Assembly: GCF_900104535.1 (NCBI RefSeq)
Contig: NZ_LT629710.1
Location: 310,001 to 374,000, forward strand
Reading direction: 5' to 3'
From: Nakamurella panacisegetis
Lineage (GTDB): Bacteria > Actinomycetota > Actinomycetes > Mycobacteriales > Nakamurellaceae
Length of the DNA: 64,000 nucleotides
The stretch's first letter is position 1; every line of letters starts with the position of its first letter. Positions 50,673 to 59,651 of this stretch are shown here, piece by piece. The notes under the pieces are model-generated. The model did not search any database. It was not told where the DNA came from and saw nothing but the letters and a program-made list of their open reading frames with translations. Made by a program: the position numbers and the translations under genes.

Positions 50673-50770
50673 CCGTATCCGGCATGGATCAACTTCGCCG
50701 ATTTGGGACGCGCGGGACAGAAGTCAACAACTTGATCCAGGCCTGAGAAGTTGATCCACGCCGGATACGG
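50673..50770. repeat. Long inverted repeat with 23-bp arms
   Basis: The left arm 50673-50695 starts CCGTATCCGGCATGG, and the right arm 50748-50770 ends CGCCGGATACGG. They match at 22 of 23 positions with 52 nt between. The interior holds a further AACTTGATCCA (50730-50739), a third copy of the arm core. It ends 2 bp before the stop of the MetE-like gene, on a region between two convergent genes. It may be a terminator or a miniature mobile element; no target duplication is evident. Confidence 0.9.
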
Positions 50771-50772
50771 GG

Positions 50773-51864
50773 TCACCAGCCTTCGGGCGGGTCCTGGAAG
50801 GCTTGGGCGAGTTGACGAACGGTCTTCATGGCGTCGAGGGCCCAGTCGTGATCGGCGCCGGCCAGCCCACAGGTCGGAGTCGGCACCACGCGCTGCGAGA
50901 GGGTCTCGCGGGGGAAGCCCAGCCGGTCGAAGGTGCCGAGCACCGGGGCAGCCCAGCTCCTCAGATCGGGCGCGCGGCCGGTGGGCCGGACACCGGGAAC
51001 CAGGCCGGCCAGGAAGACGGTGCCGCCCTCGACCAGCTCGCCGATCGGGTCCAGCCGAGCCGCACTGGTACCGACGTCGGTGAAATCGACCGACAGCGCG
51101 TCGAAACCGGCCGCCCTCAGCAGCCGGTGGGGCGCCGACTCGTGGCAGCAGTGGACAACCGTCGGCACCTCGCCGAGGGCGTCGGTCACCCGCTGCAGTA
51201 CCTGCCCGACCCGTTGCCGATCCACCGCCCGGACGGTTCCGAAACCGCTTGGCGTGGACAGCATTCCGGAAATGACGGCCGGCACCGACGGCTCGTCGAT
51301 CTGCACGACGAACGACGTGCCGGGCAGCCGCCGACCGAGCTCGGAGAGGTGATCGAGCAGACCCTGCGTCAACGACGCGGCCAGGTCGTCCACCGCTCCG
51401 TCGTCGATCAGAGCGCGGTTCCCCGATCCCACCTCGACCTGGGCGGCCAGGGTCCAGGGACCACAGACCTGCACCTTGACCCAGTCGGCACCGGCGTACT
51501 GCTCGGTCGCGGCGTCCAGGTCCCACTCAAGAAAGTCCTTGGCCCGGCGGACATCCCGCCCCGGGCGGCGCATGACCCGCCACCCCGACGGCACCACCTC
51601 GGCGAAGACGTCGACCAACAGGCCCACCGTCCGCCCGACCATGTCGGCGCCGACGCCCCGATCGGGCAACTCGGCCAGATACGGCAGATCGGGCAGCTCA
51701 CCGGCGATCATCCGGGCCGCCTCGTCCGGCGAATCCCCGGGCAGCGAACCGATTCCGGTGGCCACCCCATCGTGCCAGGACCGCTTGACGCGCAACGGAA
51801 CGATGGTCTCGATGTCAGACCCGGTCGCGATCTCGATCCCGCCCCGATCCCGCTGGTCGTTCAC
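50773..51864 (-). CDS. Methionine synthase II (MetE C-domain-like)
   Basis: This 363-aa protein has the UROD/MetE-like barrel of cobalamin-independent methionine synthase. It is the short actinobacterial form that lacks the MetE N-domain. It has ATGIGSLPGDSPDEAARMI, VVQIDEPSVPAVI, the metal-binding VVHCCHESAPHRLL, and a C-terminal PTPTCGLAGADHDWAL with cysteine. Mycobacterial Rv3015c next to ligA is the same type, and the order here agrees. Whether it makes methionine is not proven for this group. Confidence 0.85.
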   Translation of the reverse strand: MNDQRDRGGIEIATGSDIETIVPLRVKRSWHDGVATGIGSLPGDSPDEAARMIAGELPDLPYLAELPDRGVGADMVGRTVGLLVDVFAEVVPSGWRVMRRPGRDVRRAKDFLEWDLDAATEQYAGADWVKVQVCGPWTLAAQVEVGSGNRALIDDGAVDDLAASLTQGLLDHLSELGRRLPGTSFVVQIDEPSVPAVISGMLSTPSGFGTVRAVDRQRVGQVLQRVTDALGEVPTVVHCCHESAPHRLLRAAGFDALSVDFTDVGTSAARLDPIGELVEGGTVFLAGLVPGVRPTGRAPDLRSWAAPVLGTFDRLGFPRETLSQRVVPTPTCGLAGADHDWALDAMKTVRQLAQAFQDPPEGW

Positions 51865-51968
51865 GGCTGGCGCCGGCGACGTCGGGCCGACCGATGACGG
51901 CCGATGACCGCGGTGGGTGAACCGTCCAACTCAGAAAGGGATCGGAATGCCGAGCAGAGCACGTGGAC

Positions 51969-53054
51969 TCATCCTGCCTTGGTGATGGTTCCGGCGCCGA
52001 TGACATAGTCGTTGCCCTCGTCGTACAACACCACGGTCTGCCCGGGAGCAATACCGCGGATGGTCTCGTCCAGCGTCAATCGCAGGTGGCCGTCGACCAG
52101 ATCCACCGATCCGGCCACGTTGCCACCGTGGGCACGTACCTGGGCGACCGTCCGGAACGGGAAGTCCGGGGCCACCCCGGTGGAGAACACCACCCGGCCG
52201 GCGGTGATCACCGAAACATCAAGGCCGGTCACCGGTCCCACCTTGACGGTGCCGCTGATCGGCTCGATCCCGAGTACGTACCGCGGCTTGCCGTCGGCGG
52301 CCGGACGGCCGAGTCCGAGGCCCTTGCGCTGCCCCACGGTGTACGCGAAGAACCCGTCGTGCTCACCGAGCACCTCACCGGTCTCGGCGTCGACCACCGA
52401 ACCGGGCTGGGCGCCGAGCTTCTCGACCAGGTAGCCGTGGGTGTCGCCGTCCGGGATGAAGCAGATGTCGTACGAGTCGGGCTTGGCCGCCACGGCGAAA
52501 CCGCGGCGCGCGGCCTCGGCCCTGACCTGCTCCTTCGTCATCTCGCCGAGCGGGAACATGGTGTGCGCCAACTGATCGGCGGTCAACACAGCCAGCACGT
52601 ACGACTGATCCTTGGCCTCGTCCACGCTGCGGTGGAGGACCCCGTCGATGAGCTTCACGTGATGCCCGGTCGCCACGGCGTCGAAGCCGAGCGCGACCGC
52701 CCGGTCCAGCAGCGCCGCGAACTTGATCTTCTCGTTGCAGCGCAGACACGGGTTGGGCGTGCGCCCGGCGGCGTACTCGGCCAGGAAGTCGTCCACCACC
52801 CCTTCGGCGAACTCGGCACTGAAATCCCAGACGTAGTACGGGATCCCGAGCAGGTCACAGACGCGGCGAGCGTCGAAGGCGTCCTCCACGGTGCAACACC
52901 CGCGGGACCCGGTGCGCAGCGTCCCGGGCTGCCGGGACAGCGCCATGTGCACGCCGGTCACCTCGTGCCCCGCATCGACGGCCAGGGCAGCGGCGACCGC
53001 CGAATCGACGCCGCCGCTCATCGCGGCCAAGACTCTCAACTTCGGCTCCTTCAT
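51969..53054 (-). CDS. mnmA: tRNA 2-thiouridylase MnmA
   Basis: This 361-aa enzyme thiolates U34 of tRNA Lys, Glu and Gln using ATP and sulfur relayed from a cysteine desulfurase. The PP-loop is [16 protein letters not shown]. The catalytic cysteines are in PNPCLRCN (about 105) and YDICFIPDG (about 203). The [15 protein letters not shown] region follows. ATG 53054 overlaps the stop of the desulfurase gene as ATGA, so the sulfur donor and its user are cotranslated. Confidence 0.96.
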   Translation of the reverse strand: MKEPKLRVLAAMSGGVDSAVAAALAVDAGHEVTGVHMALSRQPGTLRTGSRGCCTVEDAFDARRVCDLLGIPYYVWDFSAEFAEGVVDDFLAEYAAGRTPNPCLRCNEKIKFAALLDRAVALGFDAVATGHHVKLIDGVLHRSVDEAKDQSYVLAVLTADQLAHTMFPLGEMTKEQVRAEAARRGFAVAAKPDSYDICFIPDGDTHGYLVEKLGAQPGSVVDAETGEVLGEHDGFFAYTVGQRKGLGLGRPAADGKPRYVLGIEPISGTVKVGPVTGLDVSVITAGRVVFSTGVAPDFPFRTVAQVRAHGGNVAGSVDLVDGHLRLTLDETIRGIAPGQTVVLYDEGNDYVIGAGTITKAG

Positions 53055-54256
53055 GCCCGCCTCCGGGCGCCGGCCAGCGCGGCTTTCCGGGCCCGTTCGA
53101 CCACCGGACCGATCGCGTCCAGGACCGCCTGCACGTCGGCCGCGGTCGAGGTGTGACCAAGAGAGAACCGGAGCGCGCCGCGGGCCTCGGACTCCGGGAT
53201 CCCCATCGCCAGCAACACGTGGGACGGCCGGGCCACCCCGGCCGTGCAGGCCGAACCGGTGGAACACTCGATGCCGCGGGCATCGAGCAACATCAGCAGT
53301 GAATCGCCATCACAGCCCGGGAACCGCAGATGGGCGTTGCCGGGCAACCGGGACGGACCGGAATCGACCAGGCTCTGACCCGGATCGCCGGCCAGCACAA
53401 CGTCGGGTATCAACTCGCGAACGCGCTCGACCAGGTGGTCGCGCAGTTGGCCCAACATGACGGCCCGCTCGGGCCGAAGGGCCTGGGCATCGGCCACGGC
53501 CACGGCCAGACCGATGATCCCGGCGACGTCGAGGGTGCCTGAACGGACTCCCCGCTCCTGACCGCCGCCGTGCAGGATCGGCACCACCTTGACGTCCCGG
53601 GACAACAGCAGCACCCCGACGCCGGTCGGACCGCCGACTTTGTGTCCGGTGATCGTCATGGCATCGGCCCCGCTGCGCCCGAAGTCGACCGGTACCTGTC
53701 CGAGCGCCTGGACGGCATCGGTGTGCAGCGGAATCCCGTGGACGTGCGCCACCTGGGCCAGTTCACGGATCGGGTTGACCGTCCCGACCTCGTTATTGGC
53801 CCACATCACGGTGACCAGGGCAACGTCAGCCGGATCCTCGGCGATCGCCGCGGCCAGGGTGTCGGCGTGCACGCGCCCGTAGTCGTCCACCTCGAGCCAG
53901 CCGATGACGGCTCCCTCGTGGGCCTGCAGGTACTCGAGCACATCCAGGACGGCGTGGTGTTCCACCGGAGAGGCCAGGATGCGCCGTCGGGCCGGGTCGG
54001 CACCGACCCTCGCCCGATAGATGCCGGCGACGGCCAGGTTGTCGGACTCGGTCCCCCCGGAGGTGAAGATGACCTCGCTGGGACGAGCTCCGAGATCACG
54101 AGCGATCGACTCGCGGGACTCCTCGACCCGGCGACGAGCGGCCCGGCCGGAGCTGTGCAGGGACGAGGCGTTGCCACACTGACCGATGGCCGCGGTCATT
54201 GCAGCGACCACCGCCGGAAGGACCGGGGTGGTTGCGGCGTGGTCGAGGTAGGTCAT
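53051..54256 (-). CDS. Cysteine desulfurase (IscS/NifS family)
   Basis: This 401-aa PLP enzyme converts L-cysteine to alanine and a protein-bound persulfide. It starts [13 protein letters not shown]. The PLP lysine is in [12 protein letters not shown] (about 205), the persulfide cysteine loop is [21 protein letters not shown], and [11 protein letters not shown] follows. The order desulfurase-mnmA matches mycobacterial Rv3025c-Rv3024c, so a role in tRNA thiolation and Fe-S supply is likely. A TACCCT hexamer 8 nt before the ATG is a possible -10. Confidence 0.95.
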   Translation of the reverse strand: MTYLDHAATTPVLPAVVAAMTAAIGQCGNASSLHSSGRAARRRVEESRESIARDLGARPSEVIFTSGGTESDNLAVAGIYRARVGADPARRRILASPVEHHAVLDVLEYLQAHEGAVIGWLEVDDYGRVHADTLAAAIAEDPADVALVTVMWANNEVGTVNPIRELAQVAHVHGIPLHTDAVQALGQVPVDFGRSGADAMTITGHKVGGPTGVGVLLLSRDVKVVPILHGGGQERGVRSGTLDVAGIIGLAVAVADAQALRPERAVMLGQLRDHLVERVRELIPDVVLAGDPGQSLVDSGPSRLPGNAHLRFPGCDGDSLLMLLDARGIECSTGSACTAGVARPSHVLLAMGIPESEARGALRFSLGHTSTAADVQAVLDAIGPVVERARKAALAGARRRA

Positions 54257-54424
54257 CGCCTACCAGGGTAGGCCGTGGCCGGGCGATCACCCCAAATCGT
54301 GGGCCGAAGACCGGTGGAACAGCGGTGTCGCGGTTGCCCGGATCATCCGCGAGGGCGTTAACTCCCCGTGTCGGCCGCATCGGGTGGCCCGGCGGAAGAT
54401 CGACCACACGAAAGGCAGTGCATC

Positions 54425-54646
54425 GTGGCAGTTTCGGTGAACCTCTCCAAGGGCCTCGACAAGGCGTTCGAGGACAAGGGCCTCGACGAGATCCTGGCCG
54501 CCCCGCCGTCGGCGCTCGCCGGCTTGACTGAGCGGCACGACGGCATCCTGGCCGAGATGGGTATCAAGACCATCAAGGACCTGGGCTCGAACAAGTACTT
54601 CGCGCTGGCCGGCGTCCTGGTCGCCCTGCAGGGCAAGACCGGCTGA
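54425..54646 (+). CDS. Small helical protein, helix-hairpin-helix-like
   Basis: This 73-aa protein starts at GTG 54425 (AAAGG about 11 nt upstream). After VNLSKGLDKAFEDKGL comes LAAPPSALAGLTERHDGIL and then EMGIKTIKDLGSNKYFALAGVLVAL. The motif 'gI.TI.DL' followed by a helix recalls HhH-type domains found in short bacterial proteins, but I cannot name the family. It stands alone between convergent genes and ends in a strong terminator, which indicates an independent, well-expressed unit. Confidence 0.6.
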   Translation: MAVSVNLSKGLDKAFEDKGLDEILAAPPSALAGLTERHDGILAEMGIKTIKDLGSNKYFALAGVLVALQGKTG

Positions 54647-54661
54647 CCTCAGCCGCCGCAC

Positions 54662-54700
54662 CCGACAGCCACACCCGGACCAACCGGGTGTGGCTGTCGG
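54662..54700 (+). terminator. Strong 17-bp hairpin terminator
   Basis: CCGACAGCCACACCCGG (54662-54678) pairs perfectly with 54684-54700 around ACCAA. It begins 15 bp after the small protein's stop. It may also end the convergent Eis-like gene, whose stop is at 54735. Confidence 0.85.
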
Positions 54701-54734
54701 CTCTCCGGGCCAACGGGAGCGCCGCCCGGCGAGG

Positions 54735-55961
54735 TCAGAACATCGTGGTGCAACTGGGCGCGGTCCCCCACCCGAACATCGTGTCGGCCACGTCGGCCAG
54801 TGCCGGGTCGCCGACCTCGATCAGACCGGCCCGGTGGAGGGTCTTGGCCCCCACCCCACCCAGGTACAGCGAGGACAGGGTGCTGATGTCCATGGTCAGA
54901 TCGGCCGGTTCATCGGTCGGCTCACAGGTGGCCGCTCCGTCCGCGACCGACAGCACGAACCGCCCGGCGCCGTAGCCCAGCCGGTCGGCCACCTCCAGCA
55001 TCAGCCGGCCACTCGTCCGATACCGCCGGGCCGACAGCGCGGCCGGAACGTCGAGCAGACGCAGCCACAGCGAATCGATCGGCTCGTGGCGCCGGACCTG
55101 CCGGCCGTCGGTCACCAGGTACGGCAGCGGATCGTCGACGGGCCTCACCTCGACCCGGATCTCGGCCACCAGGTCCAGACTCAGCAGGTGCTGCCAGAGC
55201 AAGGCCGTCCCGGTGTCGTTCACCGCGACGAACAGGGAGGAGCTGACCAGGTGCCGGGCCCGGCTCTGCTCCCACCGGTCCTCGACCTCGTACCGGCAGA
55301 ACCCGACCGCGCGGCCCTCGACGTCCCGCACGATCACGTGGAAGCCGGGCTTGACGCGATCCCGGCTGGGTAGCCGGAGGATTCCGAGGCTCAGGTCGAA
55401 CGCCCAGTCGTTCCGGGAGATCTCGCCCGACGTCGCCGCCAGGTAGCCCGCGTAGATCTCCGGCAGCAGGGCCCGGGCGGTGTCCCGGTCGACGAGTTCG
55501 GCCGAACCGGCCACCGGCTCCCGCAGCTGCGCCGCGGCGTCAACCACGAGGGTGCATTCGGAACTGGCCGGCCCGAAGCCGAAACGGCCGTAGATCCCCC
55601 ACTCCGAGGCGTGCAGCACGGCCGCGACCTCGCCGCGGGCCCGCGCGGCGCCGAGGTCGGCCGTCATCAGGCGGGTAGCCAGGCCCCGCCGGCGGTGGGT
55701 GGACAGGGTGCTGACCGACGTGATGGCGCTGACGTCGACGGCCGCGCCGCCCGGGACGGTCAGCGCGACCGGGAACGAACGGGTCGTCGCGACGATCCGG
55801 TCGCCGTCGAAACCGGCCCAGGTCCGATCGAGCACCGTGCCGCCGCGGCGGGCCTTGGCATCGGCCTCAGCGTCCTCGGTGGGGTGCAGGAACCCGAGCC
55901 CCCAGGCCGCGCTGAACGCCGGCAACTCGTCTTCGGTGATGGTGCGTACGTCCAAGGTCAT
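54735..55961 (-). CDS. Eis-family GNAT N-acetyltransferase
   Basis: This 408-aa protein is built like mycobacterial Eis. An N-terminal GNAT domain has VSTLSTHRRRGLATRLM as the acetyl-CoA loop at about residues 82-98. A second GNAT-like region follows, then a C-terminal SCP2-like domain (LTMDISTLSSLYLGGVGAKTL). The chain ends in the free carboxylate SCTTMF, which in Eis takes part in catalysis. Eis acetylates amines at several positions, including aminoglycosides. The native role is unknown. ATG 55961 is 7 nt after TAGCCT, so the mRNA is probably leaderless. Confidence 0.88.
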   Translation of the reverse strand: MTLDVRTITEDELPAFSAAWGLGFLHPTEDAEADAKARRGGTVLDRTWAGFDGDRIVATTRSFPVALTVPGGAAVDVSAITSVSTLSTHRRRGLATRLMTADLGAARARGEVAAVLHASEWGIYGRFGFGPASSECTLVVDAAAQLREPVAGSAELVDRDTARALLPEIYAGYLAATSGEISRNDWAFDLSLGILRLPSRDRVKPGFHVIVRDVEGRAVGFCRYEVEDRWEQSRARHLVSSSLFVAVNDTGTALLWQHLLSLDLVAEIRVEVRPVDDPLPYLVTDGRQVRRHEPIDSLWLRLLDVPAALSARRYRTSGRLMLEVADRLGYGAGRFVLSVADGAATCEPTDEPADLTMDISTLSSLYLGGVGAKTLHRAGLIEVGDPALADVADTMFGWGTAPSCTTMF

Positions 55962-55968
55962 GTCCGGA

Positions 55969-55974
55969 AGGCTA
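55969..55974 (-). promoter_or_regulatory. -10 hexamer TAGCCT, leaderless eis-like gene
   Basis: On the minus strand TAGCCT is followed by TCCGGAC (7 nt) and ATG 55961. No SD fits between. Confidence 0.55.
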
Positions 55975-56082
55975 AAGGGTCCGCCCCGCGCCTCGTCGAG
56001 TCGACGACCACCTGCGTCTCCGGATATCGGGTTGCGGTCACCGTCCTGGCTCTCCACAATCAGATCGGGCGATGGGGTGAAA

Positions 56083-56748
56083 ATGCCAAGATCTGCCGTA
56101 TCTCGGCCGGCGGCCTGTGGTCTGGTTCTGGCCGCGGTGCTGGGAGCCTGCACGACCGGCGCGACGTCGCCGGCGTCGACGGCGTCGACGGCGTCGACGG
56201 CGCCGACGGTGTCGGCCGAGGCGGCGACGGCCGTGCCGTCAGTCGGCGGGTCGATCACGCCCTCGCGCGCCGACTTCTCGTGCGCACCGTCGATCGACTC
56301 AGCTGATCCGCCGCCGGAATGGACGATCGTTCTCGACGTGGTCGCCCTGCCGGCCAGCCCAAGAGCACGATCCCTGCAGGCGACGGAGAGCGGTCTGGCC
56401 GGAACGCAGACGAGACTGTTCGCCAAGACCGGTCTGCTGGTGAGGGCCGGAGCCTCGTTGACCATCGGCATCGGCCCCGGATTCGCCGACCGGGCCCGGA
56501 TCGGTTGGGGCGTCTCGCCGATCGCCGCCGAACTCACGGTGACCGATTGCCAGGATCCGGCGCGTCCGGAAGGCACATGGTTGGCCTACGCCGGCGGCTA
56601 CTACGTCGATCGTCCGATGTGCCTGCCCATTCTGATCACGACGGGACGACGCAGCGCCCAGGTCAGCATCGGAGTGGGCACCACGTGCCCGGGTCAGCAA
56701 GCGGTCGAGACCGGCGACGTTCCCGATTCGACCGCCCGCACCGGCTGA
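56083..56748 (+). CDS. Putative secreted lipoprotein, unknown function
   Basis: This 221-aa protein has a signal peptide (PRSAVSRPAACGLVLAAVLGAC) with lipobox VLGAC, cysteine near residue 22. A Ser/Thr/Ala low-complexity stretch (ASTASTASTAPT) tethers the rest to the membrane. The mature domain has four cysteines and a repeated ITIGIGPGF/ITTGRR pattern; I recognise no family. ATG 56083 is chosen; GTG 56077, two codons earlier, is possible. It is divergent from the Eis-like gene by 121 bp. Confidence 0.6.
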   Translation: MPRSAVSRPAACGLVLAAVLGACTTGATSPASTASTASTAPTVSAEAATAVPSVGGSITPSRADFSCAPSIDSADPPPEWTIVLDVVALPASPRARSLQATESGLAGTQTRLFAKTGLLVRAGASLTIGIGPGFADRARIGWGVSPIAAELTVTDCQDPARPEGTWLAYAGGYYVDRPMCLPILITTGRRSAQVSIGVGTTCPGQQAVETGDVPDSTARTG

Positions 56749-56760
56749 CCTCAGGACACG

Positions 56761-56775
56761 CCGGACCGAGTCCGG
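56761..56775. terminator. Small CCGGAC hairpin
   Basis: CCGGAC-CGA-GTCCGG forms a 6-bp perfect stem in the 38-bp gap between the convergent lipoprotein and acyltransferase genes. It is short and has no U tract. Confidence 0.45.
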
Positions 56776-56786
56776 AGCACCGCGGA

Positions 56787-57689
56787 TCAACCGGCGAGCG
56801 CCCGCACCCCGTCCGGGCCGAGCACGCGGCCAACCGTCGGCACGGCGGCCACTCCGTCGGGGCGCCGCACCGGCAGGCCCAGGTTCCTGGCCACCGCGTT
56901 CTGCGCAAGCGCGGCCACCCGAGCGCGATCGACGTGATCGCGTCCGGTTCCGGCGATGGCCGGGATCGGACGCAGCCAGTGCACCTGCACCGTCGTGCGC
57001 GGAGTCCGGAGCACCCGCCGCACGCTGGACGCGAGGGTCTCGTCTCCGACAAACGCCGCCGAGGTGATACCCGCGTCGTCACCGTCCAGGTACTGCACGG
57101 TGACCGGCGAGATCACCACTCCGGCGTTGATCGCGGCCTGGAACGGCGCGCGGTGGAACCGATCCAGCGCCCCGCCACACCGCGTCGTGGCCTCCGGGAA
57201 CACCTGCACCCTGGATCCGGACCTCAAGGCCGCCGTCATGTCGGCGACCGCTTGGGGCAGCTCGCGGAGCCGCTTCCGCTCCAGGAACAGGGTGCCGGTT
57301 CGAGCGGCGGAACGGCCGATCAGCGGCCATCGAGCGACTTCGGATTTCGCCACCATGCGCATCGGGGCCGACGCCGACAGGGCCAGGATGTCCAGCCACG
57401 ACACGTGATTGCCGACGACCAGGCTCGGCCCGGACCGCGGAGCGCCGTGCACCGACAGGCGCACGCCGACCGCCCGCAGGACCCAGCGAGACGCCTTGTG
57501 TTGCGCCCACGATCCCCTTCCGGCTCGCCCGGGACCCGGCACACTCGAGCACACCGCGATGAATACGGCACCGACGGTGAGCGCAACCGTCAACTGCACG
57601 GCGCGCGTCAGGTAGCGAGTGGTGCTGACCTCCGACATCGGTGGGTCGACGCAGTCGGCCCCGCACGCCGGGCGGACGCACCCTGTCAT
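56787..57689 (-). CDS. Acyltransferase PlsC/OlsA-like
   Basis: This 300-aa membrane-anchored 1-acyl-glycerol-3-phosphate-type acyltransferase has an N-terminal hydrophobic helix (QLTVALTVGAVFIAVCSSV). The HX4D motif is VGNHVSWLDIL (His about 94), and the second motif is VQVFPEATTRCG. Its position after an OlsB-like gene, overlapping as ATGA, suggests the second step of ornithine-lipid synthesis (O-acylation of lyso-ornithine lipid, OlsA). Mycobacterial Rv3026c occupies the same place. General phospholipid acylation is the alternative. Confidence 0.85.
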   Translation of the reverse strand: MTGCVRPACGADCVDPPMSEVSTTRYLTRAVQLTVALTVGAVFIAVCSSVPGPGRAGRGSWAQHKASRWVLRAVGVRLSVHGAPRSGPSLVVGNHVSWLDILALSASAPMRMVAKSEVARWPLIGRSAARTGTLFLERKRLRELPQAVADMTAALRSGSRVQVFPEATTRCGGALDRFHRAPFQAAINAGVVISPVTVQYLDGDDAGITSAAFVGDETLASSVRRVLRTPRTTVQVHWLRPIPAIAGTGRDHVDRARVAALAQNAVARNLGLPVRRPDGVAAVPTVGRVLGPDGVRALAG

Positions 57690-58504
57690 CGGGCGTCCCG
57701 GAGCAGGTTGACGTCATCGGCGCCGAGAAAGAACCGCAGATAGCGCCGGTTCGCCGTCTGCAGGTCCAGGAGGACCAGGAAATCGGCGGTTCCGAAATCG
57801 GGGTCGAACGCCGGCGGCCCGCACACCACGGCCCCGAGACGCAGATAGCCGCGCAGCAACGGGGGCACCGCGTCCGTCCGCCGCCGGGCGATTCCGGCGA
57901 CCTCGAACTCCCTGCGCGGTCGACATCGGAGGGCCGGCGGCGCGGCGTACCGCTCGGCGGCCAGATCCGCGAAAGAGGCTGCGGCGGAGCCGCCGTCGGT
58001 GAGCGGAATGGAGGCGCAGCCCATCAGATAGCGGTACCCGGTCAGTTGCATGTACCGGGCGATGCCGCCCCACAACAACGAGATCGGCGCGGCCGTCCGG
58101 TGTTCCGCCGCGACACAGGAACGGCCGGCCTCGACCGTGCGGTCGAGGATGCCCTCGAGTGCGGTGAGGTCGAACTCGGTGTGGGAGTAGAGGCCGTGTC
58201 CGCGGGGACTGGAATCGTTGGCGTGCGGCGGAAGCAGCCGGTAGGTGGCGACGACCTCGCCGGGATCGGCCGAGGGGCCGGAGGCCCGGACGAGCAGGTG
58301 GTCGCACAGGTCGTCGAACGGATCGACGTCCAGGCCGGCCGGCCCCGGAGTGTCCGCCCCGCCTTCGGTGGCGAAGACGTCGTACCGGAGTCGTTGGGCG
58401 GCGAGCACATCGGCCGCATCAGCGGCCAGCGCGACGTGATAACCGTTGACAGGTGGAGCGTCGATCAGCTGGTTGGCCTTCGTCTGCAACTCTGTGGTGG
58501 TCAC
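57686..58504 (-). CDS. GNAT acyltransferase OlsB-like (hemolysin-type)
   Basis: This 272-aa N-acyltransferase belongs to the OlsB/hemolysin-like family. The family motifs are visible: AQRLRYDVF (residues 36-44), DPFDDLCDHLLV, VATYRLLPP, FDLTALEGI, and CVAAEHRTAAPISLLWGGIARYM written over residues 131-153. OlsB links a 3-hydroxy-fatty acid to the amine of ornithine. Together with the OlsA-like gene it forms an ornithine-lipid pair. GTG 58504 may be leaderless: CACTCT lies 7 nt before it. The substrate amino acid is inferred. Confidence 0.8.
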   Translation of the reverse strand: MTTTELQTKANQLIDAPPVNGYHVALAADAADVLAAQRLRYDVFATEGGADTPGPAGLDVDPFDDLCDHLLVRASGPSADPGEVVATYRLLPPHANDSSPRGHGLYSHTEFDLTALEGILDRTVEAGRSCVAAEHRTAAPISLLWGGIARYMQLTGYRYLMGCASIPLTDGGSAAASFADLAAERYAAPPALRCRPRREFEVAGIARRRTDAVPPLLRGYLRLGAVVCGPPAFDPDFGTADFLVLLDLQTANRRYLRFFLGADDVNLLRDAR

Positions 58505-58600
58505 GTTCTGCAGAGTGTGCGCAGCCGAATCGGAGGACCGCCGAATGCGCAGCGTCCACCTGGTGGCCGCTGCGTGAATTTCAGCCGAGCCGAGCAGGAA

Positions 58601-58638
58601 GGGCCCGGAACGGACGTCGAAGCGTCAGTTCCGGGCCC
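58601..58638 (-). terminator. Hairpin terminator after etfA
   Basis: GGGCCCGGAAC (58601-58611) pairs perfectly with GTTCCGGGCCC (58628-58638). It lies 22 bp past the etfA stop on the minus strand and separates etfBA from the olsB-like gene. Confidence 0.75.
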
Positions 58639-58660
58639 CTCCCGGTGCCGGCCGTTCGCG

Positions 58661-59629
58661 TCAGCCCTTGCGAGCCTTGATCTCCGAGGCGAGTTGGGGG
58701 GCGACGGTGAACAGGTCACCGACGACGCCGTAGTCGGCGATCTCGAAGATGGGGGCGTCGGGATCCTTGTTGACCGCGACGATCGTCTTCGAGGTCTGCA
58801 TCCCGGCGCGGTGCTGGATGGCACCGGAGATACCCAACGCGATGTACAGCTGCGGGGAGACGGTGGTGCCGGTCTGCCCGACCTGGAACTGGTGTGGGTA
58901 GTACCCGGAGTCCACCGCCGCCCTGGACGCGCCGACGGCGCCGCCCAGCGTGTCGGCCAGCTCCTCCACCACGTGGAAGTTGTCGGCCGAACCGACCCCG
59001 CGGCCACCGGAGACGACGACCTTCGCGCCGCCGAGTTCGGGGCGATCGCCCTGCTCCTCGGGCAGCCATTGCACGACGGTGGTCACCGCCGGGCCGGCCT
59101 CGGTCTCCAGGGGGACGATCTCGGGTGCGGTGACGGCCGGGGCCGCCCCCTCGATGGAGTTGGCCCGCACCGAGATCACCGGAACACCCCGGGTCACCGC
59201 GTACCTCGTGGTGTAGGCGCCGCCGAACACCGACTGCGTCGCCACCACGGCGCCGCCCTCGAGCTCGACCCCGACGACGTCGGCCAGCAGACCGGAGTCC
59301 AACCGCACCGCGAGCCGGCCGGCGATCTCCCGGCCGTCGAAGGTGGAGGCGACCAGCACCGCCGCTGGATCGCCGGCCGCGGCCGCGGCGGCGGCCAGCG
59401 CGGCGACCTGCCCGGTGAGCAGGACCCGGGTCGGGTCCACCGACTCCGCCGCGTAGATCTTGCTCGCGCCGGCCGCGGCCAGCTGATCGGCCAGGGCGGC
59501 GGCGGTACCCGGGGCACCGACCACCACCGCGGACGGGGACCCCAACGCGGACGCGGCCGCCAGCAGCTCCAGGGTCACCTTGCGCAACGCGTTGTCGACG
59601 TGTTCGACGAGAACCAGAACTTCACTCAT
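58661..59629 (-). CDS. etfA: Electron transfer flavoprotein alpha subunit
   Basis: This 322-aa EtfA binds FAD and passes electrons from acyl-CoA dehydrogenases and related enzymes to the quinone pool. The N-terminal domain begins [20 protein letters not shown]. The FAD domain has [48 protein letters not shown] and [18 protein letters not shown]. It is preceded by etfB on the same strand with 22 bp between. The order etfB-etfA and the olsB-like gene downstream match mycobacteria. Confidence 0.96.
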   Translation of the reverse strand: MSEVLVLVEHVDNALRKVTLELLAAASALGSPSAVVVGAPGTAAALADQLAAAGASKIYAAESVDPTRVLLTGQVAALAAAAAAAGDPAAVLVASTFDGREIAGRLAVRLDSGLLADVVGVELEGGAVVATQSVFGGAYTTRYAVTRGVPVISVRANSIEGAAPAVTAPEIVPLETEAGPAVTTVVQWLPEEQGDRPELGGAKVVVSGGRGVGSADNFHVVEELADTLGGAVGASRAAVDSGYYPHQFQVGQTGTTVSPQLYIALGISGAIQHRAGMQTSKTIVAVNKDPDAPIFEIADYGVVGDLFTVAPQLASEIKARKG

Positions 59630-59651
59630 GATCGTGGTCTTCCTTTCCGGC

